The notes under the pieces were generated by a model, which had not been told where the DNA came from, ran no database searches, and saw only the letters and a list, made by a program, of their open reading frames with translations. Positions 31,201 to 44,632 of a stretch of 64,000 bases of DNA are shown here, piece after piece. Position 1 is the first letter of the stretch; each line of letters opens with the position of its first letter. A program made the translations under genes and the position numbers. Source of the stretch: Microbacterium paraoxydans (GTDB lineage: Bacteria; Actinomycetota; Actinomycetes; Actinomycetales; Microbacteriaceae); the NCBI RefSeq assembly GCF_019056515.1, contig NZ_CP064873.1, positions 1,116,001 through 1,180,000 on the forward strand. The letters are read 5' to 3'.

Positions 31201-32316
31201 ATGTCCGACCCCCGCTACACCCCGTTGCGCGAGCGCCATGAGGCGCTCGGCGCCTCCTTCACCGATTTCGGCGGCTGGCAGATGCCGGTGCGCTACACGT
31301 CCGACCTCGCCGAGCACCACGCGGTGCGGCAGGCGGCGGGTGTCTTCGACATCTCGCACATGGCCGAGTTCACGGTCCGCGGCACCGGCGCGGCGGCCTT
31401 CCTCGACTACGCCCTCGCCGGGCGGCTGTCGGCGCTCGCGGTCGGCAAGGCGAAGTACTCCCTGCTGCTGACGGCGGAGGGCGGCATCGTCGACGACGTG
31501 ATCGTGTACCGGCTGGCCGACGACGACTTCCTCATCATCTCGAACGCCGGCAACCGCGACGCCGTGCGTCGGGCTCTCACCGAGCGGATCGCGGACGCGG
31601 ACGCGGGCGCCGTGGAGGTCGACGACGTCTCGGACGACTACGCGCTGATCGCCGTGCAGGGCCCGCAGGCCGAGGAGATCCTCGCGGCGACGGCGGGCAT
31701 CGCCGACGTCAGCATCCCCTGGGCGGAGCAGAAGTACTACGCGTGGGCGACCGCGTCGTTCGCCGGCGAGCCGCTGCTCCTCGCCCGTACCGGCTACACC
31801 GGGGAGGACGGCTTCGAGCTCCTCGTCCCGGCCGCCCACGCGACCGCGCTGTGGGACGCCGTCCTCGACGCCGGCGCGCCGCACGGGCTCGTCCCCGCCG
31901 GCCTCGCCGCGCGCGACACGCTCCGCCTGGAGGCGGGCATGCCGCTGTACGGCCACGAGCTCAGCCTCGACACCGCACCCGCCCAGGCCGGCCTCGGCCG
32001 CGTCGTGGTCGTCGCGAAGGACCGTTTCGTCGGCAAGGATGCTCCGGCGCCCGCCGACGATGCCCGCATCCTCGTCGGCCTGACGGCCGAAGGACGACGC
32101 GCCGGCCGCGCCGGCTACGCGGTCGTCGACGCCGACGGCACCCCGATCGGAGAGATCACCAGCGGTGCCCTGAGCCCGACGCTCGGCCATCCCATCGCGA
32201 TGGCGTACGTCGACCCTTCTTCCGCGGAAGAGGGAACCGCAGTATTCCTTGATGTGCGGGGGACCCGTATCCCCGCGACCGTGACCGCCCTGCCTTTCTA
32301 CCGGAGGACAAAATGA
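31201..32316 (+). CDS. gcvT: Glycine cleavage system T protein (aminomethyltransferase)
   Basis: A 371-residue folate-dependent enzyme that takes the aminomethyl group from lipoylated GcvH, releases ammonia and makes methylene-tetrahydrofolate. The N-terminal region [13 protein letters not shown], the middle QGPQAEEIL and [10 protein letters not shown] blocks and the C-terminal beta-barrel domain are all present. The ATG at 31201 comes directly after the riboswitch platform. Its stop overlaps gcvH. Confidence 0.95.
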   Translation: MSDPRYTPLRERHEALGASFTDFGGWQMPVRYTSDLAEHHAVRQAAGVFDISHMAEFTVRGTGAAAFLDYALAGRLSALAVGKAKYSLLLTAEGGIVDDVIVYRLADDDFLIISNAGNRDAVRRALTERIADADAGAVEVDDVSDDYALIAVQGPQAEEILAATAGIADVSIPWAEQKYYAWATASFAGEPLLLARTGYTGEDGFELLVPAAHATALWDAVLDAGAPHGLVPAGLAARDTLRLEAGMPLYGHELSLDTAPAQAGLGRVVVVAKDRFVGKDAPAPADDARILVGLTAEGRRAGRAGYAVVDADGTPIGEITSGALSPTLGHPIAMAYVDPSSAEEGTAVFLDVRGTRIPATVTALPFYRRTK

Positions 32317-32690
32317 CCGACCTCAGCGCACTCCGCTACACCGACGAGCACGAATGGATCGCCGGTGACGGCGACACCGTGACGATCGGCATCACCGACT
32401 ACGCCGCCGAGAAGCTGGGGGATGTCGTCTTCGTCGAGCTCCCCGCCGTCGGCACCGAGCTGACCGCCGGCTCCGTGGTCGGCGAGATCGAGTCCACGAA
32501 GTCGGTCGGGGAGCTCTACGCTCCGGTCGCCGGCACGGTCGTCGAGGTCAACGACGCCGTCGTCGACGACCCTTCGCTCGTCAACGCCGAGCCGTTCGAG
32601 GGCGGCTGGCTGCTCAAGGTGTCCGTCGCCGCCGGGGCGCTGGACGGACTGCTGGACCGCGACGCGTACGTCGCACTCACGGAGGGCTGA
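32313..32690 (+). CDS. gcvH: Glycine cleavage system H protein
   Basis: A 125-residue lipoyl carrier that shuttles the aminomethyl intermediate between GcvP, GcvT and the dihydrolipoyl dehydrogenase. Lipoate is attached at Lys63 in [24 protein letters not shown] at the start and the full beta-sandwich are typical. Coupled to gcvT by an ATGA overlap; gcvP begins 8 bases later. Confidence 0.96.
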   Translation: MTDLSALRYTDEHEWIAGDGDTVTIGITDYAAEKLGDVVFVELPAVGTELTAGSVVGEIESTKSVGELYAPVAGTVVEVNDAVVDDPSLVNAEPFEGGWLLKVSVAAGALDGLLDRDAYVALTEG

Positions 32691-32697
32691 TCCGGAC

Positions 32698-35592
<2,895 letters not shown>

Positions 35593-35607
35593 CACGGACC
35601 CGCACGA

Positions 35608-35650
35608 CGAACGGCGTCGCGCCCGCCTCCCCGCGGCGCGGCGCCGTTCG
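35608..35650 (+). terminator. Stem-loop after gcvP
   Basis: CGAACGGCG (35608-35616) and CGCCGTTCG (35642-35650) are exact complements around a GC-rich loop. No long T-run follows. Confidence 0.5.
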
Positions 35651-35665
35651 CGTTGCGCCATGTTT

Positions 35666-35715
35666 CGGTCATGTGACAGATGGTCACCACTCAGTAACAG
35701 TTCGTTAGCCGAACG
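35666..35715. promoter_or_regulatory. Control region of the second Opp operon with two small inverted repeats
   Basis: The stretch contains GTGACAGATGGTCAC and GTTCGTTAGCCGAAC, each with 5-bp perfect arms around a 5-base centre, in a locally AT-richer segment about 95-140 bases before the gene. A TACGCT hexamer at 35739-35744 could be the -10 box. Which protein binds is unknown, and arms this short can occur by chance. Confidence 0.3.
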
Positions 35716-35807
35716 TCCTGGACGCGCGACCCCCGGGTTACGCTCAGGTATCCCTGCGCGCTCGATGATGAGCCGCGCAGAATTCCCACGTCCACAGGAG
35801 GACAAAA

Positions 35808-37457
35808 GTGAAGCGCAACAAGATCGCCCTCGCGGGCAGCGCACTGTTCGTGATCGGCGCCCTGACCCTGGCAGGCTGCGCCAGCGGCGGCGGCAACTCG
35901 GGAGACGACGGCAGCGGGGCGAAGGCTGACCCGGACGCCATCATCACCACGAACGGCTCCGAGCCGGAGAACCCGCTCATCCCGACCAACACCAACGAGG
36001 TCGGCGGCGGCAAGATCCTCGACGAGATCTTCGCCGGACTCGTCTACTACGACGCCGAGGGCAAGCCGGTCAACGACATGGCCGAGGAGATCGTGACCGA
36101 AGACCCGCAGCACCTCACGGTGAAGCTGAAGGAGGGGCAGACCTTCTCCGACGGTGAAGAGGTCACGGCCGACAACTTCATCAAGGCGTGGAACTACGGC
36201 GCCCAGGCGGAGAACGCCCACCTCTCGAACTACTTCTTCGAGGACATCGAGGGCTTCCAGAACACCGACGAGGTGTACGGCGCGCAGGGCGACATGACCG
36301 GCCTCGAGCAGGTGGACGACTACACCTTCAAGATCACCCTGAACAAGCCGGCCGCCGACTTCGCGCTGCGCCTCGGCTACTCGGCGTACTACCCGCTGCC
36401 CGACGCGGCGTTCGAGGACATCGACGCCTTCGGCGAGAACCCGATCGGCAACGGTCCGTACAAGCTCGACGGCGAGGGCGCCTGGCAGCACGACGTGCAG
36501 ATCGACCTGGTCCGCAACGACGACTACGAAGGCGGGCGCCAGGCGAAGAACGGCGGTCTGACGATCAAGTTCTACGCGACCCAGGATGCGGCCTACGCCG
36601 ACCTGCAGGGCAACAAGGTCGACGTCATCGACGTCATCCCCGCCGTCTCGCTGCCGACGTTCCAGGACGACCTCGGGGATCGCGCCGTGAACCAGCCGTC
36701 CGCCGTGTTCCAGTCGTTCACGATCGGGCAGTTCCTGCCGCACTTCTCGGGCGAAGAGGGCATCCTCCGTCGCCAGGCCATCTCGATGGCGTTCGACCGC
36801 GACCAGATCACCGACAAGATCTTCTTCGGCACCCGCACCACGGCCTCCGACTTCACGTCGCCGGTCATCGACGGCTGGTCCGACTCGATCGCGGGCAACG
36901 AGGTCCTGAAGTACGACCCGGAGAAGGCCAAGGAGCTGTGGGCCGAGGCCGACGCGATCTCCCCGTGGGAGGGCGAGTTCAAGATCGCCTACAACACCGA
37001 CGGCGGCCACCAGGAGTGGGTCGAGGCCGTGACCAACGCGATCTCGAACACGCTGGGCATCGAGGCCTCGGGCGACCCGTACCCGACCTTCTCGGTCATC
37101 CGCGAGGAGATCAACAACAACAGCATCAAGACCGCTGCCCGCTCGGGGTGGCAGGCCGACTACCCCGGTCTGTACAACTTCCTCGGCCCGCTCTACGCGA
37201 CCAACGCCGGCTCGAACGACGGTGACTACTCGAACCCCGAGTTCGACAAGCTGATCGCCGACGGCATCAGCAACACCGACACCGCGGCCCAGGTCGAGGA
37301 GTTCACCAAGGCGCAGGAGATCCTCTTCAACGACCTCCCCGCGATCCCGCTGTGGTACTCCAACGTGACCGGTGGCTACGCCGACACGGTGGACAACGTC
37401 ACCTTCGGCTGGAACTCTGTCCCGCTGTACTACGAGATCACGAAGGCTGCCGAATAG
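35808..37457 (+). CDS. Family 5 solute-binding lipoprotein, oligopeptide type
   Basis: A 549-residue SBP_bac_5 protein. Signal peptide with lipidated Cys24 (LTLAGC). Features of the OppA branch include FSDGEEVTADNFIKAWNYGA, NPIGNGPYKL and the late block QADYPGLYNFLGPLYAT, which is typical of OppA/MppA-like peptide binders. It starts with GTG; AGGAGG eight bases upstream is nearly ideal. It differs clearly in sequence from the first binding protein, so the two importers probably have different ligands. Confidence 0.9.
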   Translation: MKRNKIALAGSALFVIGALTLAGCASGGGNSGDDGSGAKADPDAIITTNGSEPENPLIPTNTNEVGGGKILDEIFAGLVYYDAEGKPVNDMAEEIVTEDPQHLTVKLKEGQTFSDGEEVTADNFIKAWNYGAQAENAHLSNYFFEDIEGFQNTDEVYGAQGDMTGLEQVDDYTFKITLNKPAADFALRLGYSAYYPLPDAAFEDIDAFGENPIGNGPYKLDGEGAWQHDVQIDLVRNDDYEGGRQAKNGGLTIKFYATQDAAYADLQGNKVDVIDVIPAVSLPTFQDDLGDRAVNQPSAVFQSFTIGQFLPHFSGEEGILRRQAISMAFDRDQITDKIFFGTRTTASDFTSPVIDGWSDSIAGNEVLKYDPEKAKELWAEADAISPWEGEFKIAYNTDGGHQEWVEAVTNAISNTLGIEASGDPYPTFSVIREEINNNSIKTAARSGWQADYPGLYNFLGPLYATNAGSNDGDYSNPEFDKLIADGISNTDTAAQVEEFTKAQEILFNDLPAIPLWYSNVTGGYADTVDNVTFGWNSVPLYYEITKAAE

Positions 37458-37478
37458 GCCTGACGGAGCTCGCAACCG

Positions 37479-37510
37479 CGAGGCGGTGACGGTCTTCCGT
37501 CACCGCCTCG
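37479..37510 (+). terminator. Intercistronic stem-loop between binding-protein and permease genes
   Basis: Perfect 14-bp arms CGAGGCGGTGACGG (37479-37492) and CCGTCACCGCCTCG (37497-37510) around a TCTT loop, 22 bases after the stop. Placed inside the operon, it probably acts as a partial terminator or RNA-stability element so that far more binding protein than permease is made. Confidence 0.7.
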
Positions 37511-37559
37511 TCGGGTGCTTCCGTCCTGCCTGTTCGCGACCGCCCGAAAGCGACAGCGG

Positions 37560-38486
37560 ATGCTCAGCTATATCCTCAGACGTCTTCTCCAGGTGATCCC
37601 CGTCTTCTTCGGGGCCACCCTGCTCATCTACTTCCTCGTCTTCGCGATGCCGGGAGACCCGATCCTCGCGCTGTTTGGCGACCGCACGCCCAGTGAGGCC
37701 CTCGTCAACGCGCTCCGCGAGGAGTACCACCTCAACGATCCGTTCCTGGTGCAGTACTGGTACTACATCACCGGTGTCTTCCAGGGCGATCTCGGCGTGA
37801 CCTTCTCCGGCCGACCGGTCTCCGACGTCCTCGTCGACACCTTGCCCGTCACGGGGCGTCTCGCGATCATGGCGATCGGCATCGAGTTCACCCTCGCGAT
37901 CTCCGTCGGCACCATCTCGGCGCTGCGCAAGGGGAAGCTCTTCGACACGACGGCCCTGCTCATCGCGCTCGTGGCTCTCGCCATCCCGATCTTCGTGATG
38001 TGCTTCCTGGCGCAGTACTTCCTGGCGATCCAATGGGGCTGGTTCAGTCCGACAGTCGGGTCCGACAACGACTGGGGCGGCCTGTGGCTCCCCGCGCTCG
38101 TCCTCGGGTTCAGCCTGTTCGCCGTCAGCATGCGCCTGATGCGCAGCTCGGTGATCGACACCCTCAACCAGGATTGGGTGCGCACGGCCTACAGCAAGGG
38201 GCTCTCGCGGCGACGCGTCCTCCCCGTGCACGTGCTGCGCAACTCCCTCATCCCGGTCATCACCAACTCCGCCACGAACTTCGGTGTCCTGCTCGTCGGG
38301 GCCACCGTGACCGAGGGGATCTTCAACATCCCCGGTGTCGGCAACACGCTCTATCAGGCGGCGATCCGCGGGGAGGGGCCGACGGTGGTCTCCTTCGTGA
38401 CGGTGTTCGTCATCCTGTACGTGCTGGTGAACCTTGTCATCGACCTGCTCTACGGTCTGCTCGACCCGAGGATCCGCTATGTCTGA
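37560..38486 (+). CDS. ABC importer permease, OppB type
   Basis: A 308-residue permease with six predicted helices. The N-terminus MLSYILRRLLQVIPVFFGATLLIYFLVFAMPGDP is cut here to its first part by rule, but MLSYILRRLLQ is the classic OppB start. The EAA loop is TAYSKGLSRRRVLPVHVLRN. The ATG at 37560 is chosen for this start, although only a weak ribosome-binding site is visible. It overlaps the next gene by 8 bases. Confidence 0.88.
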   Translation: MLSYILRRLLQVIPVFFGATLLIYFLVFAMPGDPILALFGDRTPSEALVNALREEYHLNDPFLVQYWYYITGVFQGDLGVTFSGRPVSDVLVDTLPVTGRLAIMAIGIEFTLAISVGTISALRKGKLFDTTALLIALVALAIPIFVMCFLAQYFLAIQWGWFSPTVGSDNDWGGLWLPALVLGFSLFAVSMRLMRSSVIDTLNQDWVRTAYSKGLSRRRVLPVHVLRNSLIPVITNSATNFGVLLVGATVTEGIFNIPGVGNTLYQAAIRGEGPTVVSFVTVFVILYVLVNLVIDLLYGLLDPRIRYV

Positions 38487-39420
38487 CCCCACCACACAGA
38501 AGCACTACGTCGCCCCGGTCGAGACCGAGACGATCTCCGTCGATGCCGTCCGCGTCGGCGACAAGCCCAGCAACCTGTGGCGAGACGCCTGGCGCGACCT
38601 GCGCCGTCGACCGTTGTTCTGGTTCTCGGTGTTCCTCGCCGCCGTGTTCGTGCTGATGTCGTTCTGGCCGACCCTGTTCACGCAGGTCAATCCGCGCGCC
38701 TGCGACCTGATGTACAGCAACGAGGGCCCCACGCCGGGCCATCCGCTCGGCTACAACTTCCAGGGGTGTGACATCTACGCGCGTGTCGTGTGGGGTGCGC
38801 AGACCTCGCTGGCCGTCGGTCTGATCGCGACCGTGATCTCCGCGGTCCTCGGCCTCATCATGGGAGCCATCGCCGGTTTCTACGGCGGCTGGCTCGATGC
38901 CCTGCTCTCGCGCGTGGGGGACATCTTCTTCGCGATCCCGTACATCCTCGCTGCGCTCGTGGTGATGACCGTGCTGTCGGACTACCGGTCGGTGTGGACG
39001 CTCGCGCTCGCGATCGGTGGGTTCTCGTGGGCCTCGACGGCTCGCGTCGTGCGCGCCGAGATCCTGCGGGTGCGTCAGGCCGACTTCGTCATGGCATCGC
39101 GCGCTCTGGGGCTGTCGCAGTTCAAGACGCTGGTGACCCACGTGGTTCCCAACGGGATCGCACCGCTCCTGGTGGTGTCGACGCTCGGGCTCGCCGCCGC
39201 CATCGTGGCCGAGGCCACGCTGTCGTTCCTGGGCGTCGGGCTCGACGGCACCGTCGTCTCCTGGGGCAAGGACATCAGCCAGGCGCAGGCGGCTCTGCGC
39301 GTCGCTCCGATGTCCCTCATCTATCCGTCGATCGCGCTCACCCTCGCGGTGCTCGCTTTCGTGAGCCTCGGCGAGCTCATCCGAGACGCCATCGACCCGA
39401 AGGCGAGGGCTCGCCGATGA
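38479..39420 (+). CDS. ABC importer permease, OppC type
   Basis: A 313-residue permease with a 45-residue soluble N-terminus containing SNLWRDAWRDLRRRPLFW, the usual OppC start, then a first helix, an external loop with GHPLGYNFQGCDIYARVVWG and five more helices. The EAA loop is ASRALGLSQFKTLVTHVVPN. Its start lies 8 bases inside the previous gene. The stop overlaps the fused ATPase gene as ATGA. Confidence 0.88.
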   Translation: MSDPTTQKHYVAPVETETISVDAVRVGDKPSNLWRDAWRDLRRRPLFWFSVFLAAVFVLMSFWPTLFTQVNPRACDLMYSNEGPTPGHPLGYNFQGCDIYARVVWGAQTSLAVGLIATVISAVLGLIMGAIAGFYGGWLDALLSRVGDIFFAIPYILAALVVMTVLSDYRSVWTLALAIGGFSWASTARVVRAEILRVRQADFVMASRALGLSQFKTLVTHVVPNGIAPLLVVSTLGLAAAIVAEATLSFLGVGLDGTVVSWGKDISQAQAALRVAPMSLIYPSIALTLAVLAFVSLGELIRDAIDPKARARR

Positions 39421-41090
39421 GCGACCGCACCACCCCACAGATGCCGCTGCTGAGCGTGCGCGACCTCACCGTCGCGTTCCGCACCCAGGGCGGGATGCGC
39501 GAGGTCCTGCACGGCGTCACGTTCGACGTGATGCCCGGTGAGACGGTGGCCATCGTCGGCGAGTCCGGCTCGGGCAAGTCGACCACGGCGACCGCCATCG
39601 TCGACCTCCTCCCGGGCACGGGAACGATCACGGGCGGGTCCATCACGCTGGAGGGCCGCCCGCTGACCGGGCTGAGCCGGCGCGACATGGAGGCGGTGCG
39701 CGGTCGAGACATCGGCTTCGTCCCGCAGGACCCGATGTCGAGCCTGAACCCCGTGTGGAGCATCGGCTTCCAGGTGAAGGAGGCCGTCCGCGCGAACGGC
39801 GTCGCCCAGGGGCGCGCCGCGGCGAAGGCGCGGACGATCGAGGTGCTTCAGCAGGCCGGATTGGCGGATGCCGAGCGTCGCCTGCACCAGTACCCGCACC
39901 AGTTCTCCGGCGGAATGCGCCAGCGCGCGTTGATCGGGATCGGCCTCGCCGCCGACCCGAAGCTCCTCATCGCCGACGAGCCGACCTCGGCTCTCGACGT
40001 GACGGTGCAGCGGGTCATCCTCGACCACATGGCGTCGCTCACGCGCGACAAGGGCACCTCGGTGCTGCTGATCACGCACGACCTCGGACTCGCGGCCGAA
40101 CGCGCCGAGAAGATCATCGTCATGAACGGCGGCAACATCGTCGAGGCGGGCCCCAGCCGGCAGATCCTGGAGAACCCGCAGCACCCGTACACGAAGCGAC
40201 TGGTCGCCGCGGCGCCCAGCGTCGCCTCGCAGCGGATCCAGGCGGTCGTGGAGGACCGGGGCATCGAGACGCTCGACGACCTGGCCGACATCCCGCCGAC
40301 GGTCCGCGTGGCCGGCCTGACCAAGGACTACAAGATCCGGCAGGGCAACTTCCGCAGCGAGGCGTTCCGGGCGGTGGACGACGTGTCGTTCGAGATCCCG
40401 CGCGGAAAGACGCTGGCCCTCGTCGGTGAGTCCGGTTCGGGGAAGTCCACGGTCGCGAAGATGGTCCTCAAGCTGGAGGAGCCGACGAGCGGGACGATCG
40501 AGATCGACGGGCAGGACGTGTCCCATCTGTCGAACGCGCAGTCGTTCGGACTCCGCCGGCGCATGCAGCCGGTGTTCCAGGACCCCTACGGGTCGCTGGA
40601 TCCGCTGCGGAACATCGGCAACACCATCGCGGAGCCGCTGCAGATCCACGGCGTCGGCGACCGGGCCTCGCATCGGGCTCGCGTGGAGGAGCTCCTGGAG
40701 CAGGTCGCCCTGCCGCAGGCACTGGCCACGCGCTACCCGAACGAGCTCTCCGGCGGACAGCGGCAGCGCGTGGCGATCGCGCGTGCGCTGGCGCTCAAGC
40801 CCGACATCATCGTCCTCGACGAGGCGGTGTCGGCACTCGACGTGCTCGTGCAGGACCAGATCCTGCAGCTGCTCGCCGAACTCCAGTCGGAGCTGAACCT
40901 GACGTACCTCTTCATCACGCACGACCTCGCGGTCGTCCGGGTCTCCAGCGACCTGGTCTGCGTCATGGAGAAGGGCAAGGTCGTCGAGCAGGGGACGGTC
41001 GACGAGATCTTCGCGAACCCGCAGGAGGAGTACACGGATCGTCTGCTGCAGGCGATTCCCGGTGCCTCGATCCCGCTCGGCGGCCTCTGA
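39417..41090 (+). CDS. Fused dual ATPase (OppD-OppF) of the second importer
   Basis: A 557-residue protein with two complete ABC ATPase domains. Domain 1 (about 10-260): Walker A GESGSGKS at 48-55, signature FSGGMRQR, Walker B LLIADEPTSALD. Domain 2 (about 302-550): Walker A GESGSGKS near 336-343, signature LSGGQRQR, Walker B IIVLDEAVSALD with Ala in place of the usual Pro. The first importer has the same two subunits as separate genes. Fusion keeps them one-to-one. A linker of about 40 residues joins them. Confidence 0.9.
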   Translation: MSDRTTPQMPLLSVRDLTVAFRTQGGMREVLHGVTFDVMPGETVAIVGESGSGKSTTATAIVDLLPGTGTITGGSITLEGRPLTGLSRRDMEAVRGRDIGFVPQDPMSSLNPVWSIGFQVKEAVRANGVAQGRAAAKARTIEVLQQAGLADAERRLHQYPHQFSGGMRQRALIGIGLAADPKLLIADEPTSALDVTVQRVILDHMASLTRDKGTSVLLITHDLGLAAERAEKIIVMNGGNIVEAGPSRQILENPQHPYTKRLVAAAPSVASQRIQAVVEDRGIETLDDLADIPPTVRVAGLTKDYKIRQGNFRSEAFRAVDDVSFEIPRGKTLALVGESGSGKSTVAKMVLKLEEPTSGTIEIDGQDVSHLSNAQSFGLRRRMQPVFQDPYGSLDPLRNIGNTIAEPLQIHGVGDRASHRARVEELLEQVALPQALATRYPNELSGGQRQRVAIARALALKPDIIVLDEAVSALDVLVQDQILQLLAELQSELNLTYLFITHDLAVVRVSSDLVCVMEKGKVVEQGTVDEIFANPQEEYTDRLLQAIPGASIPLGGL

Positions 41091-41091
41091 G

Positions 41092-41658
41092 GTGGCGTCT
41101 CCCGGACACCCCGAGGGCGCACGGACCTACCGTGCGCCCTCGGGCACCGTGGTCTTCGTCCTCAGCATCCTGCTGGTGCTGTTCCTGCTCGGGGACACCG
41201 TCGTCAACGGCAGCATCGTGCAGGCGCTTCTCGTGGCGCCCTGGCTGCTGCTCGGTCTGTGGATCGTCTACGAGACGGCTTTCGTCTCCTTCGTCCGCGT
41301 GGATCAGGACGGGGCCGTGGTGCAGAACCTGCTGCGTCGCACGACCGTCGGCTGGGCGCATGTGCAGGACATCGACATGCGCTGGCAGCTCGAGTTCACG
41401 CTGGACGACGGCCGCACCGTGAGCTGTTGGGGCGGACCGGCCAAGGCACGTCCGCCTCGTCGCTCCCGGGATGAGGATGCTGAGGTGAAGGTGCCGTCGG
41501 CGCTCCGGGTGCTCACCGGCATCCGCGACCTGTGGAGCGCGGCACCCTCGACGGCGGACGCCCCGGTCCGACGCAGCTGGGACGGCCCGGCCCTCATCGC
41601 CCTCGCCGTCATCGTGCTGTGGGCCGTCGCGGCGCTCGTCGTCGTCAACCTCGGCTGA
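41092..41658 (+). CDS. PH-domain-like membrane protein
   Basis: A 188-residue protein. Two hydrophobic segments near 20-55, a central soluble region with FVSFVRVDQDGAVVQNLLRRTTVGWAHV (the start is typical of bacterial PH-domain, DUF2581-like proteins) and a C-terminal helix near 165-186. The start is a GTG directly after the ATPase stop, so it is translated with the operon end, although it is probably not part of the importer. Function unknown. Confidence 0.68.
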   Translation: MASPGHPEGARTYRAPSGTVVFVLSILLVLFLLGDTVVNGSIVQALLVAPWLLLGLWIVYETAFVSFVRVDQDGAVVQNLLRRTTVGWAHVQDIDMRWQLEFTLDDGRTVSCWGGPAKARPPRRSRDEDAEVKVPSALRVLTGIRDLWSAAPSTADAPVRRSWDGPALIALAVIVLWAVAALVVVNLG

Positions 41659-41672
41659 GCGCGCCTCAGCCG
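41652..41672. terminator. Hairpin across the two convergent stop codons
   Basis: CGGCTGAG (41652-41659) and CTCAGCCG (41665-41672) pair perfectly around CGCGC. It covers the ends of both the PH-domain gene and the CPBP gene, so it can end transcription from either side. Confidence 0.45.
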
Positions 41673-42499
41673 GGAAGACCGAACAGGGCGGGCCAGGTCG
41701 CCGCGGCCCAGGGATAGCCGACGAACGCCGCCGCGTCGATGAGGAAGTGCGCCACCAGGAACGGCAGCAGCCGACCGGTGCGGTGGTAGAGCCACCCGAA
41801 CAGCAGCCCCATCGCGAGGTTGCCGATGAAGGCACCGGGCCCCTGATAGAGGTGGTACGTCGCGCGGAGCACGGAGGTCGAGACGATGATCGTCCACGGC
41901 GACCATCCGAGCTGCCGCAGGCGGGCGAACAGGTACCCGAGCACGACGAACTCCTCCTGGAGCGATGCGCGGGCGGCGGCGAGCAGGAGGATCGGCACGG
42001 TCCACCAGTGCGCGTCCAGACCCGCGGGGTTCACGGCCACGAACAGTCCGAGCGCCCGCCCGCCGAGGTAGAGCGCCAGTCCCGGCACGCCGATCGCGAG
42101 GACGAGGAGCACGCCCCGGCCGACGTCGCCGGCCACGCGGGTGCCGTCGAGGCCGAGCCGCTCCAGGTGCGGGCGACGGCGCTGCCACAGCAGGAAGCAC
42201 ACGAGGAGCACCGGCACCAGGGCGAAGCCGATCGACAGCACCTGATAGATGAGGTCGAACACCTCCCGGTCGCTGCGGGAGGGGTTGAGGGTGGCGGTCT
42301 GATCCGCGAGGGGCGTGTCGTCCGTGAGCCGATAGGCGAGCTGCACGATCGCGTAGACCGCGGACTGGCCCAGACCCAGGGCGAGCACGATGGCGATCTC
42401 CCACCACAGGCGTGCCCGACCCTCACGCGGTTCGTCCCGCCGAGTGGGCGCGGTCGACGGCGTCTGCGGCGCCGGGGGAGTCGGATCGGGGAGGGTCAC
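41666..42499 (-). CDS. CPBP-family intramembrane metalloprotease-like protein
   Basis: A 277-residue membrane protein with about eight hydrophobic segments. The CPBP (CAAX protease, bacteriocin-processing) motifs are present: LQEEFVVLGYLFARL for the EExxxR-type motif (here EE with the downstream Arg), RATYHLYQG with the motif-2 His, and HFLIDAAAF with the motif-3 His/Asp. It may cleave membrane peptides; no substrate is known. The GTG at 42499 lies six bases after TACCAT, a leaderless arrangement. Confidence 0.82.
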   Translation of the reverse strand: MTLPDPTPPAPQTPSTAPTRRDEPREGRARLWWEIAIVLALGLGQSAVYAIVQLAYRLTDDTPLADQTATLNPSRSDREVFDLIYQVLSIGFALVPVLLVCFLLWQRRRPHLERLGLDGTRVAGDVGRGVLLVLAIGVPGLALYLGGRALGLFVAVNPAGLDAHWWTVPILLLAAARASLQEEFVVLGYLFARLRQLGWSPWTIIVSTSVLRATYHLYQGPGAFIGNLAMGLLFGWLYHRTGRLLPFLVAHFLIDAAAFVGYPWAAATWPALFGLPG

Positions 42500-42505
42500 G
42501 GGACG

Positions 42506-42511
42506 ATGGTA
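42506..42511 (-). promoter_or_regulatory. -10 element TACCAT for the CPBP gene
   Basis: TACCAT, six bases before the GTG at 42499; no Shine-Dalgarno sequence is present, so a leaderless start is likely. Confidence 0.5.
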
Positions 42512-42600
42512 CGACGTGCGTTCAGGAACCCGATCCGCGCGTACGTTATCCTGGAACGTCGGCTTCCCGGCGCAACCCCACACTCTTTGAGGACCCTTGT

Positions 42601-44514
<1,914 letters not shown>

Positions 44515-44532
44515 TCGCACCGCACTCCTTTC

Positions 44533-44574
44533 GAGAGGGCCCCACGCCGCCGCCTGGCCGCGTGGGGCCCTCTC
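44533..44574 (+). terminator. Stem-loop terminator after typA
   Basis: Perfect 15-bp arms GAGAGGGCCCCACGC (44533-44547) and GCGTGGGGCCCTCTC (44560-44574) with a 12-base loop, 18 bases after the stop. Confidence 0.75.
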
Positions 44575-44632
44575 ATGAAAATCCCAGGTGAGGGCTAGTT
44601 TTCGTTCAGGTTGATGACGCAGACTCGTTGAC

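Noticed and set aside
44515..44632. A cyclic-di-AMP (ydaO) riboswitch before the cell-wall lytic gene, as in some other actinobacteria
   Set aside because: Only 118 bases are available, and a 42-base terminator uses part of them; the conserved core is not visible.
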